Notes under the pieces: generated by a model | The model's input: only the letters and a program-made list of their open reading frames with translations | Databases searched by the model: none | Told to the model about the DNA's origin: nothing | Position numbers and translations under genes: made by a program | Source of the DNA: Solimonas sp047605265 | Lineage (GTDB): Bacteria > Pseudomonadota > Gammaproteobacteria > Nevskiales > Nevskiaceae | Reading direction: 5' to 3' | Assembly: GCA_047605265.1 (NCBI GenBank) | Contig: JASGFY010000014.1 | Location: 1 to 54,098 of the forward strand | DNA length: 54,098 nucleotides | Shown: one piece after another, positions 8,149-16,035 of the stretch | How the letters are laid out: each line of letters opens with the position of its first letter | Position numbering within the stretch: position 1 is the stretch's first letter

Positions 8149-9933
8149 ATGCGTAGTCACTATTGCGGCCAGGTCACCGAAGCGCTGACCGGCGAAACCG
8201 TCACCGTCTGCGGCTGGGTCCATCGTCGCCGCGACCATGGCGGCGTCATCTTCATCGACCTGCGCGATCGTGAAGGTCTGCTGCAATGCGTGTTCGATCC
8301 GGATACCCAGGAAGCGTTCGCCGCCGCCGACAAGCTGCGCTCCGAATACGTCGTCAAGATCACCGGCCGCGTCCGGCCGCGTCCGGCCGGCACCGAAAAC
8401 GCCAATCTGCCGACCGGCAGGATCGAGGTGCTGGGCAAGGATGTCGAACTGCTCAACAAGGCCGAGACGCCGCCGTTCCACATCGACGACGAAACGGTCG
8501 GCGAAGACACGCGCCTGAAGTTCCGCTATCTCGACCTGCGTCGTCCGCTGATGCAGAAGAACCTGCGTCTGCGCCACGACGTCATCAAGCGCATCCGCGG
8601 CTTCATGGACGCCAACGGCTTCGTCGATGTCGAGACGCCGATTCTCACCAAGGCGACGCCGGAAGGCGCGCGCGATTATCTGGTGCCGTCGCGTACGCAT
8701 CCGGGCAAGTTCTTCGCGCTGCCGCAGTCGCCGCAGCTGTTCAAGCAGCTGCTGATGATGTCGGGCCTCGACCGCTACTACCAGATCGCGCGCTGTTTCC
8801 GCGATGAAGACCTGCGCGCCGACCGCCAGCCGGAATTCACGCAGCTCGACGTCGAGACCTCGTTCCTCACGCAGGACCAGATCATCGCGCTCATCGAAGG
8901 GCTCGTGAAGGATCTGTTCACCGGCGTGCTCGGCGTCGATCTCGGCACGCTGCCGCACATGAGCTACGAGGAGGCGATGCGCCGCTACGGCTCCGACAAG
9001 CCGGATCTGCGCAACCCGCTCGAACTGGTCGATGTGAAAGACCTCGTCGCCGACGTCGACTTCAAGGTCTTCTCCGCGCCGGCCGTTGATCCGAAATGCC
9101 GCGTCACCGCGCTGCGCGTGCCGGGCGGTGCGAAGCTGTCGCGCGGCGAGATCGACAAATACACGGAATTCGTCAAGGTCTACGGTGCGCGCGGTCTCGC
9201 GTACATCGTCGTCGACGACAAGGCGAAAGGCCGCGACGGCCTGCGCTCGCCGATCGTCAAGAACCTGCACGACGCCGCGTTGAACGGCATCCTCGAACGC
9301 AGCGGCGCGCAGACCGGCGACCTGATCTTCTTCGGCGCCGACAAGAGCAAGGTCGTCAGCGACGCGCTCGGCGCGCTGCGCCTCAAGCTCGGCAACGACC
9401 TCAGGCTCACGGCCGAAGGCTGGCGCGCGCTCTGGGTCGTCGACTGGCCGATGTTCGAGTGGGACGAGGACGCGCAGCGCTGGGTCTCGCTGCACCATCC
9501 GTTCACCGCGCCCAAGCCGTTCGACGCGGCCGCGCTGCGCGCCGATCCGGGTGCGACGCTGTCGCAGGGCTACGACATCGTGCTCAACGGCGTCGAGATC
9601 GGCGGCGGCTCGGTGCGCATCCACGCACCGGACGTCCAGCAGGCGGTGTTCGATCTGCTCGGCATCGGGCCGGACGAGCAGAAGGAGAAGTTCGGCTTCC
9701 TGCTCGAGGCGCTGTCGTTCGGCGCGCCGCCGCACGGCGGTCTGGCGCTCGGCCTCGACCGCCTCGTCATGCTGATGGCCGGCGGCCAGTCGATTCGCGA
9801 AGTGATCGCTTTCCCGAAGACGCAGACCGCGCACGATCCGCTGACGATGGCGCCGGGCGAGGTCGATCTGCGCCAGCTGCGCGAACTGAGCATCCGTTCC
9901 ACGGTGCAGCCGAAGGAAGCGCCGGCGGCCTGA
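8149..9933 (+). CDS. aspS: aspartyl-tRNA synthetase
   Basis: A 594-residue class II synthetase of bacterial type. It has an N-terminal OB-fold anticodon domain, the catalytic core with motif 2 (YQIARCFRDEDLRADRQPEFTQ, seen from about residue 205), the bacterial GAD insertion domain, and motif 3 (GGLALGLDRLVMLM). The anticodon-binding loop reads RRRDHGG with His30, matching the histidine that makes Pseudomonas aeruginosa AspRS non-discriminating. This enzyme may therefore also charge tRNA-Asn with Asp for later amidation by GatCAB; that is inference. The ATG at 8149 gives the conserved MRSHYCGQ start. Followed by nadA 44 nt downstream. Confidence 0.97.
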   Translation: MRSHYCGQVTEALTGETVTVCGWVHRRRDHGGVIFIDLRDREGLLQCVFDPDTQEAFAAADKLRSEYVVKITGRVRPRPAGTENANLPTGRIEVLGKDVELLNKAETPPFHIDDETVGEDTRLKFRYLDLRRPLMQKNLRLRHDVIKRIRGFMDANGFVDVETPILTKATPEGARDYLVPSRTHPGKFFALPQSPQLFKQLLMMSGLDRYYQIARCFRDEDLRADRQPEFTQLDVETSFLTQDQIIALIEGLVKDLFTGVLGVDLGTLPHMSYEEAMRRYGSDKPDLRNPLELVDVKDLVADVDFKVFSAPAVDPKCRVTALRVPGGAKLSRGEIDKYTEFVKVYGARGLAYIVVDDKAKGRDGLRSPIVKNLHDAALNGILERSGAQTGDLIFFGADKSKVVSDALGALRLKLGNDLRLTAEGWRALWVVDWPMFEWDEDAQRWVSLHHPFTAPKPFDAAALRADPGATLSQGYDIVLNGVEIGGGSVRIHAPDVQQAVFDLLGIGPDEQKEKFGFLLEALSFGAPPHGGLALGLDRLVMLMAGGQSIREVIAFPKTQTAHDPLTMAPGEVDLRQLRELSIRSTVQPKEAPAA

Positions 9934-9977
9934 AGCCGGTGCGAGACCCGGCACGAAGCATGTAGCGGAGGTGTGAA

Positions 9978-11075
9978 ATGGCAGCAGCCCTGAAAATCGA
10001 AGAATTCAATCTGCTCGACGACGGCGAGTGCGATGCGCGCATCGTCGCGGCGAAGAACATCCTCGGCGACCGCCTCCGCATTCTCGGCCACCACTACCAG
10101 CGCGACGAGGTCTTCAAGCACGCCGATTTCACCGGCGATTCGCTGAAGCTTTCGCAGCTTGCGGCGAAGACCGACGCCGAGTTCATCGTCTTCTGCGGCG
10201 TGCACTTCATGGCCGAGGTCGCCGACATCCTGACGTACGGCAGGCGCACGGTGATCCTGCCCGACCTCGCCGCCGGCTGCTCGATGGCCGACATGGCGAA
10301 CCTCGTCAAGGTTCGCAAGTGCTGGGCCGAGCTGTCGGAAGTGCTGAATCCGGACGAGACCGTCACGCCGGTGACATACATCAATTCGGCGGCTGACCTG
10401 AAGGCGTTCTGCGGCCAGCACGGCGGCATCGTCTGCACGTCGAGCAACGCGCGCGCGGTGCTCGAGTGGAGCTTCTCGCGTCGCGAGAAAGTGCTGTTCT
10501 TCCCGGACCAGCACCTCGGCCGCAACACCGCGAAGAAGATGGGCATCCCGCTCGAGGAGATGGTCGTCTGGGATTTCAGCAAGCCGCTCGGCGGCAACAC
10601 GCCGGAACAGATCAGGGCCGCGAAGATGATCCTCTGGCGCGGCTTCTGCTCGGTGCACCAGATGTTCCAGCCGGCGCACATCGACAACTTCCGCAAGCGC
10701 GTGCCGGACGGCAAGGTCATCAGCCATCCGGAAAACGCGCTCGCGGTCTGCGAGGCGAGCGATTACGTCGGCTCGACCGAGTACATCCTGCGCACGGTGC
10801 GCGCGAGCACGCCGGGCGAGCACTGGCTGGTCGGCACCGAGCTGAACCTCGTCAACCGTCTCGCCGACGAGATGAAAGAGAAGGGCGTGACGGTCGAGTT
10901 CATGTCGCCGACCGTCTGCATGTGCTCGACGATGTTCCGCACCGATCCGCAGCACCTGGCGTGGACGCTCGACAACCTCGTCGCCGGCCGGCCGGTCAAC
11001 CGCATCCGCGTGCCGGAAGACGTGGCCGCGCCGGCGCGCAAGGCGCTCGATCTGATGCTGGAAGTGGTGGATTGA
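9978..11075 (+). CDS. nadA: quinolinate synthase A
   Basis: A 365-residue [4Fe-4S] enzyme that condenses iminoaspartate with dihydroxyacetone phosphate to quinolinate in NAD synthesis. The three cluster cysteines of the family are visible: Cys73 (FCGVHFMAE), one in VCTSSNA and one in VCMCSTMFR. GGAGG precedes the ATG at 9978 by about 7 nt. Its product is the substrate of NadC, encoded at 1837-2706 on the other strand. The L-aspartate oxidase or dehydrogenase that supplies iminoaspartate is not in this window. Confidence 0.96.
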   Translation: MAAALKIEEFNLLDDGECDARIVAAKNILGDRLRILGHHYQRDEVFKHADFTGDSLKLSQLAAKTDAEFIVFCGVHFMAEVADILTYGRRTVILPDLAAGCSMADMANLVKVRKCWAELSEVLNPDETVTPVTYINSAADLKAFCGQHGGIVCTSSNARAVLEWSFSRREKVLFFPDQHLGRNTAKKMGIPLEEMVVWDFSKPLGGNTPEQIRAAKMILWRGFCSVHQMFQPAHIDNFRKRVPDGKVISHPENALAVCEASDYVGSTEYILRTVRASTPGEHWLVGTELNLVNRLADEMKEKGVTVEFMSPTVCMCSTMFRTDPQHLAWTLDNLVAGRPVNRIRVPEDVAAPARKALDLMLEVVD

Positions 11076-11112
11076 GCGGCGTCGCGGGCGGAGACCGCTC
11101 GCTGGACATGAC

Positions 11113-11516
11113 TCACTCCGCGATCGCCGCGCTCACTCCCCGGTGTTCCCGGTACATGCGCCGTACGTAATCGCAGCCCGCGTGATCCCGCCAGCGACCC
11201 AGCCAACGCTGCCAGCCCGCGGGCCGTGGTTCGGGCACGGCAACCGGATACTCCGGGGGCAGGCAGGTGGGGAAGAGGATGACGGCGGCGGTGAGGTCGG
11301 CGATGCTGAATCGGTCCCCGACCAGATAACCGGTCTGCACGGAGTGGCATGCGACGAAATCCAGTGCCTCTCCGGTCAGCGCGCAGCCGGCTTCGGCGCC
11401 CGCGGCTGCATGACATGCGGGCCGGGAAGCAGCGAATGCCGAACGTGGGGCACGCGCTTGTAATCCAGCGCCCAGCGCGCCCTTTCAGGGTACATCGAGA
11501 AACGGATTTGCCAGAG
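11113..11516 (-). pseudogene. glutathione S-transferase remnant (internally deleted, frameshifted)
   Basis: Two pieces of one GST are joined. The first (about 11516-11395) encodes ARWALDYKRVPHVRHSLLPG, the N-terminal thioredoxin-fold segment, and runs into a stop. The second (about 11390-11113), in another frame, encodes ALTGEALDFVACHS, then GYLVGDRFSIADLTAAVIL, then a normal C-terminus. Roughly the middle hundred residues, including the cis-proline and glutathione-binding region, are missing. It directly abuts a decayed BrnA gene and cannot make a working enzyme. Confidence 0.75.
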
Positions 11517-11540
11517 TTCGGGGGGAGGGGGGTCACGCCG

Positions 11541-11814
11541 CGGGCTTCCTTCGCCGCTTCTTCAATCAGCTTCGCTGACACGCCCCGCTTGCGCAGCGCC
11601 TCAGCCAGCCGCGCCGCCGGGCCGAACACATGCACGGCTTCGTTGCGGCGCAGCCTTCGCTCACATATGCCTTGAGCAGCGCCTGGTACCCGCTCATGCC
11701 CTTGTGCGGGGCGATGGCCTTGAGCGATTCCACCACGTCCACCGGCACGCGCAGGGTGATGGTGGTCATGTCCCGATCCTTCTTCAGCCGGGTTTTCAGT
11801 TTTTCAGGAATCAT
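11541..11814 (-). pseudogene. BrnA-family antitoxin, frameshifted
   Basis: The frame starting at 11814 encodes MIPEKLKTRLKKDRDMTTIT and continues RVPVDVVESLKAIAPHKGMSGYQALLKAYVSEG, a ribbon-helix-helix antitoxin of the BrnA type. Near 11652 one base appears to be missing. The expected continuation (LRRNEAVHVFGPAARLAEAL, then RKRGVSAKLIEEAAKEARG) is found in the next frame, while the original frame ends soon after in unrelated residues. The gene then runs without its own stop into the GST remnant. A sequencing error could mimic the frameshift, but the lost stop and truncated partner support true decay. Confidence 0.75.
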
Positions 11815-11935
11815 GATCCAGTCGCTCCTGTGCGGCGGCCTTGCGGGCGGAAATGATGCGGATGAATTCGTCCTCGAACTTGATGTGAACCACGAACAGC
11901 AAGCGACCCAAGGTGTCGTAACCGATGGAATGCGG
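11804..11935 (-). pseudogene. BrnT-family toxin, C-terminal half only
   Basis: The minus frame encodes SIGYDTLGRLLFVVHIKFED then EFIRIISARKAAAQERLDHDS and a stop. This is the C-terminal half of a BrnT RNase toxin (normally about 90 residues; the LGRLL..V and RxISARKA strands are diagnostic). The N-terminal half is replaced by tetR-derived sequence, so the breakpoint is near 11930-11936. It overlaps the brnA start by 11 nt, the usual brnTA order. It is inactive as a toxin unless fused translation occurs. Confidence 0.75.
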
Positions 11936-12362
11936 CACGACCCTGCGCCGCCTGCTGCGCGAGGTGCGCAAGGCCGGCGTGCCGACCACCGACATCATTC
12001 ACCATTCGGTCGCCGTCTACTGGCAGTACGTGCGTGCGAATCCGCGCCAGTTCCGCCTGGCGGCGAGCGAGCGCCACGGCGGCTCGCCGGCGATCCGTCA
12101 GGCGATCCGCAACGAGGTCGGTCTGTTCGTCCGCGAGATGGCGCAGGACCTGCGAATGTTCGGCTACCGCAGCGACCTGCCGAGCGCGGCGCTGGAGATG
12201 ATCTGCGGTCTCGTCGTCAGCACGATGCTCAACGCTGCGAGCGACATCCTCGATCTGCCGGCCGACCAGCCGGCGCTGGCCCGCGAACTGGAGAGCGACT
12301 TCGTCGTGCAGATCCGCCTGATCTTCCTCGGCGCCGAGCAGTGGCGCGCTGAGGCGGCGTAG
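11936..12362 (+). pseudogene. TetR-family regulator, 3' part only
   Basis: The reading frame through to 12362 encodes the ligand-binding region of a TetR-type repressor (TLRRLLREVRKAG, then IIHHSVAVYWQYVRANPRQF, then AASERHGGSPAIR, then EMICGLVVSTMLNAASDILD). The N-terminal helix-turn-helix is missing: upstream of about 11936 the sequence switches to the BrnT remnant on the other strand. An ATG at 11925 is fortuitous and would give about 145 residues without a DNA-binding domain. The pattern of the retained part resembles regulators of fatty-acid metabolism. It ends 128 nt before glyA. Confidence 0.7.
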
Positions 12363-12425
12363 TCGCTTCCGGCACTACCGATTGCGCTGGCCGGCCGCCC
12401 GGACCCTACCGCTGGTGGGCTCGGG

Positions 12426-12431
12426 TAGAAT
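12426..12431 (+). promoter_or_regulatory. candidate -10 element of the glyA operon
   Basis: TAGAAT lies 59 nt upstream of the glyA start codon, with no good -35 hexamer at the proper distance. The same TAGAAT hexamer precedes gltX at 50450-50455. The call is tentative. Confidence 0.3.
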
Positions 12432-12489
12432 ACGCGCCCCCAGATTCCGGTCCGGCCAGCGCCGGCCCCTTGCCGAGAGCCTCAAGCCC

Positions 12490-13776
12490 ATGTTCGAACG
12501 CGCCCCGCGCCTCGCCGCCTACGATCCTGAACTGACCGCTGCGATCCGCCAGGAAGAAGGGCGTCAGGAAGCGCACATCGAGCTGATCGCGTCGGAGAAC
12601 TACTGCAGTCCGGCGGTGATGGAAGCGCAGGGCTCGCAGCTGACCAACAAATACGCCGAAGGCTACCCGGGCAAGCGTTACTACGGCGGCTGCGAGTATG
12701 TCGATATCGCCGAGCAGCTGGCGATCGACCGGCTGAAGCAACTGTTCGACTGCGACTACGCCAACGTGCAGCCGCACTCCGGCGCGCAGGCCAATGCGGC
12801 GATCTTCCTCGCGCTGGTCCATCCGGGCGACACCGTGATGGGCATGAACCTCGCGCAGGGCGGCCATCTCACGCACGGCAATCCGGCGAACTTCTCCGGC
12901 AAGCAGTACAGGATCGTGCCGTACGGCCTCGACGTCGAGACCGGCCTGATCGACTATGACGAGATGGAGCGCATCGCCCTTGAAACCAAGCCCAAGCTGC
13001 TGATCGGCGGCTTCTCGGCGTACAGCCGCGTCAAAGACTGGAAGCGCATGCGCGAGATCGCCGACAAGGTCGGCGCGTGGTTCTGGGTCGACATGGCGCA
13101 CGTCGCCGGTTTGGTAGCGGCCGGCGAATACCCGAGCCCGCTGCCGTACGCGCACGTCGTGACGAGCACCACGCACAAGACCCTGCGCGGCCCGCGCGGC
13201 GGCATCATCCTGACGAAAGGCCAGCCGGAAGACTTCAACAAGAAGTTCCAGTCGGCCGTATTCCCCGGCATCCAGGGCGGTCCGCTGATGCACGTCATCG
13301 CCGCCAAGGCCGTGGCGTTCAAGGAAGCGCTCGACCCGGGCTTCAAGGTCTACCAGAAACAGGTCGTCGCGAATGCGCGCGCGATGGCGAAGGTGTTTCT
13401 GGACCGCGGCTACAAGGTCGTCTCGGGCGGCACGGACAACCACCTGTTCCTGCTCGACCTGATCGCCAAGAACGTCACCGGCAAGGACGCCGAGGCCGTG
13501 CTCGGCCGCGCGCACATCACCGTCAACAAGAACTCGGTGCCGAACGATCCGAAGAGCCCGTTCGTGACCTCGGGCTTGCGTCTCGGCTCGCCGGCGTCGA
13601 CGACGCGCGGCTTCAAGGAAGCCGAGATGGCGCAGGTGGCGGGCTGGATCGCCGATCTGGTCGACACGATGTCTTCGGGCGGTGATATCGAAGCCGCGAT
13701 CGGCCGCGTGCGCGGCGAGGCCGGGGCGCTCTGCGCGCGCTTCCCGGTTTACGGCGCGCCGAAGCGCGCCGCGTAA
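12490..13776 (+). CDS. glyA: serine hydroxymethyltransferase
   Basis: A 428-residue PLP enzyme that interconverts serine plus tetrahydrofolate with glycine plus 5,10-methylene-tetrahydrofolate. Visible signatures are EEGRQEAHIELIASENY near the N-terminus, the tetrahydrofolate and PLP region GGHLTHG, and the PLP-lysine motif TTHKTLRGPRGG. The ATG at 12490 gives the family start; the open frame extends to 12382 without similarity. It is the first gene of a nine-gene run through pgpA, with nrdR beginning 13 nt after its stop. Glycine made here may also feed the riboswitch-controlled DadA-like enzyme at 528-1787. Confidence 0.97.
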   Translation: MFERAPRLAAYDPELTAAIRQEEGRQEAHIELIASENYCSPAVMEAQGSQLTNKYAEGYPGKRYYGGCEYVDIAEQLAIDRLKQLFDCDYANVQPHSGAQANAAIFLALVHPGDTVMGMNLAQGGHLTHGNPANFSGKQYRIVPYGLDVETGLIDYDEMERIALETKPKLLIGGFSAYSRVKDWKRMREIADKVGAWFWVDMAHVAGLVAAGEYPSPLPYAHVVTSTTHKTLRGPRGGIILTKGQPEDFNKKFQSAVFPGIQGGPLMHVIAAKAVAFKEALDPGFKVYQKQVVANARAMAKVFLDRGYKVVSGGTDNHLFLLDLIAKNVTGKDAEAVLGRAHITVNKNSVPNDPKSPFVTSGLRLGSPASTTRGFKEAEMAQVAGWIADLVDTMSSGGDIEAAIGRVRGEAGALCARFPVYGAPKRAA

Positions 13777-13789
13777 AGGGAAGCGCGAG

Positions 13790-14323
13790 GTGCAGTGCCC
13801 GTTCTGCAAGGCGCCCGACACGCGCGTCGTCGACTCGCGCCTCGCCGAGGACGGCACGCAGGTGCGCCGCCGCCGCGAGTGCGAGAAGTGCGGCGGCCGC
13901 TTCACGACCTTCGAGAAGGCACAGCTCTCGGTGCCGCACGTCATCAAGCGCAGCGGCGATCCCGAGCCGTTCCGCGAGGACAAGCTGCGCCAGGGCATCG
14001 AGCACGCGATCTACAAGCGGCCCGTCACGCCGGAGATGGTCGATCACGCCGTCGAGAGCGTCGTGCGCAAGATGCGCGCGACCGGCGAGCGCGAAGTCAG
14101 CTCGCGGCAGGTCGGCGAGTGGGTGATGGAAGAGCTGCGCGATCTCGACCACGTCGCCTACGTGCGCTTCGCGTCGGTCTATCGCGCGTTCGGCGACGTC
14201 AACGCCTTCCACGAGGAGATCGAGCGCCTGCAGACGCTGCCGACGTCCGAGGAACGCAAGTCGCAGCTGTCGCTGATCGAAACGCCGGAGACGGTGGTGC
14301 GGCGGCGCGGCAAGCCGGGTTGA
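13790..14323 (+). CDS. nrdR: transcriptional repressor NrdR
   Basis: A 177-residue repressor of ribonucleotide reductase genes. It starts with the zinc ribbon (QCPFC at residues 2-6, second pair CEKCG) and continues with the ATP-cone domain (VIKRSGDPEPFREDKL, VYRAFGDVNAFHEEI). NrdR senses ATP/dATP through the cone and binds NrdR boxes. The start is GTG at 13790 with AAGGGAAG upstream; an ATG further up would lie inside glyA. The glyA-nrdR-ribD order is widely conserved in proteobacteria. Confidence 0.96.
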   Translation: MQCPFCKAPDTRVVDSRLAEDGTQVRRRRECEKCGGRFTTFEKAQLSVPHVIKRSGDPEPFREDKLRQGIEHAIYKRPVTPEMVDHAVESVVRKMRATGEREVSSRQVGEWVMEELRDLDHVAYVRFASVYRAFGDVNAFHEEIERLQTLPTSEERKSQLSLIETPETVVRRRGKPG

Positions 14324-14337
14324 AGCGGCGGTTCCCG

Positions 14338-15426
14338 ATGACACCGGCTGAAGCGGCGTCGTTCATGGCGCGGGCCCTGCGTCTCGCCGAGCGCGGCCTC
14401 TGCACGACGCAACCGAATCCGCGTGTCGGTTGCGTGATCGTCAAGAACGGCGAGGTGATCGGCGAGGGTGCGCATCTGCGCGCCGGCGAGCCGCACGCCG
14501 AAATCCACGCACTGCGCATGGCGGGCGTACGCGCGCGCGGCGCCGATCTGTTCGTCACGCTCGAACCCTGCGCGCACCATGGCCGCACGCCGCCGTGCGC
14601 CGACGCGCTGGTCGCGGCCGGCCTGCGCAAGGTCTGGGTCGCCATGATCGATCCGAATCCGGAAGTCGCCGGCGGCGGCGTCGCCCGGCTGCGCGCGGCC
14701 GGCATCGAAGTCGAGACGGATCTGCTCGCCGCCGACGCCGAGCGCCTCAACCGTGGCTTCCTGTCGCGGATGACGCGCGGGCGGCCGTGGCTGACGCTGA
14801 AGCTCGCGGCGAGCCTCGACGGCCGCACGGCGATGGCGAGCGGCGAGAGCCAGTGGATCACGTCGGAGGCGGCGCGCGCCGACGTCCATCGCCTGCGCGC
14901 GGCGGCCGGCGCGGTGATGACCGGCGTCGCGACGGTGATGGCCGACAATCCGCAGCTCAATGCGCGCGGCCTCGATTTTGAAGTTCGGCAGCCGGACCGC
15001 ATCGTGCTCGACTCGAACGGCCGCGTGCCGTCAACGGCGCGGATCTGGAACGGCGACGCGCGCCGCTTCTGGCTGGTCGGCGCGCGGCCGGCGCACGCGC
15101 CTGATGGCGTCGCCGTCGTCGAGCTGCCGCGCGACGCCGACGGCTCGCTGAACCTAGAGGCAGCGCTGGCGGCGCTCGCCCGGCACGAGGTCAACGAGGT
15201 GTTGCTCGAATGCGGGCCGCGACTCGCCGGCGCCGCACTGCAGCGCGGCCTCGTCGACGAGATCGTCGCCTACGTGGCGCCGACGCTGCTCGGTCACGAG
15301 GCACGGCCGTTCGCCTATCTTCCGGGCTTCGAACGCTTGTCGCAGCGCATCGCGCTGCAGTTCGTCGATACGCGCAGCGTCGGTTCCGACCTGCGCCTCA
15401 CGTTGCGACCCGCTCGCAAGGAGTAA
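14338..15426 (+). CDS. ribD: bifunctional riboflavin deaminase/reductase RibD
   Basis: A 362-residue two-domain enzyme. The N-terminal cytidine-deaminase-like domain carries the zinc site HAE (residues about 55-57) and PCAHHGRTPPC. It deaminates the pyrimidine intermediate. The C-terminal DHFR-like reductase domain begins at about residue 150 (PWLTLKLAASLDGRTA, then VMTGVATVMADNPQL) and reduces the ribosyl side chain with NADPH. The length is typical. The ATG at 14338 follows the nrdR stop by 14 nt; ribE starts 3 nt after its stop. Confidence 0.96.
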   Translation: MTPAEAASFMARALRLAERGLCTTQPNPRVGCVIVKNGEVIGEGAHLRAGEPHAEIHALRMAGVRARGADLFVTLEPCAHHGRTPPCADALVAAGLRKVWVAMIDPNPEVAGGGVARLRAAGIEVETDLLAADAERLNRGFLSRMTRGRPWLTLKLAASLDGRTAMASGESQWITSEAARADVHRLRAAAGAVMTGVATVMADNPQLNARGLDFEVRQPDRIVLDSNGRVPSTARIWNGDARRFWLVGARPAHAPDGVAVVELPRDADGSLNLEAALAALARHEVNEVLLECGPRLAGAALQRGLVDEIVAYVAPTLLGHEARPFAYLPGFERLSQRIALQFVDTRSVGSDLRLTLRPARKE

Positions 15427-15429
15427 GCG

Positions 15430-16035
15430 ATGTTTACTGGCATCATCGAAGCGCTCGGGCGCATCGAGAGCATCGAATCGGTCGGCGGCGATCGGCGCAT
15501 GGTGTTTCGCGCGCCTGCCCCGCAAAACGGATTTCTGCGCGGCACGCAGCTCGGCGACAGCATCGCCGTCAATGGCGTCTGCCTGACGGCAACCAGCTTT
15601 TCCGACGACGGTTTCATGGCCGACCTGTCGGCGGAAACGCTGAACCTGACGACGGCGGGCCGCTGGGAAATCGGCGCCAGGATCAATCTCGAACGCGCGC
15701 TGACGCCGGCCAAGCCGCTCGGTGGCCATATGGTGTCCGGGCATGTCGACGGCGTCGGCGAGCTGCTCGAACGCCACGAGGACGCGCGCTCGACGCGCAT
15801 GCGCTTTCGCGTGCCGGAGCTGCTGTCGCGCTACGTCGCGCGCAAGGGCTCGATCTGCATCGACGGCGTCAGCCTGACGGTCAACGACGTCGAGGCCGAT
15901 ACGTTTGGCGTTAACATCATCCCCCACACGCTCGCGCATACCACGCTGGGCGAGCTGCAGCCGGGGCAGGCGGTCAATCTCGAAGTGGATCTGATCGCGC
16001 GCTATCTGGAGCGATTGCTGGAGAGCAGGACATGA
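15430..16035 (+). CDS. ribE: riboflavin synthase alpha subunit
   Basis: A 201-residue enzyme that dismutates two 6,7-dimethyl-8-ribityllumazine molecules to riboflavin. It has two lumazine-binding barrel repeats: one starting MFTGIIEALG with GDSIAVNGVCLT, and a second with GGHMVSGHVDGVG and KGSICIDGVSLTVNDV. AAGGAG lies 7 nt before the ATG. Its last codon overlaps the start of the next gene (ATGA), so translation is likely coupled. Confidence 0.96.
   Translation: MFTGIIEALGRIESIESVGGDRRMVFRAPAPQNGFLRGTQLGDSIAVNGVCLTATSFSDDGFMADLSAETLNLTTAGRWEIGARINLERALTPAKPLGGHMVSGHVDGVGELLERHEDARSTRMRFRVPELLSRYVARKGSICIDGVSLTVNDVEADTFGVNIIPHTLAHTTLGELQPGQAVNLEVDLIARYLERLLESRT

Noticed and set aside
8143..9954. 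A 603-codon minus-strand open frame opposite aspS
   Set aside because: AspRS is unmistakable on the plus strand; the antisense frame has no domain.
12406..13998. A 530-codon minus-strand open frame opposite glyA
   Set aside because: It is a shadow of glyA and the start of nrdR.
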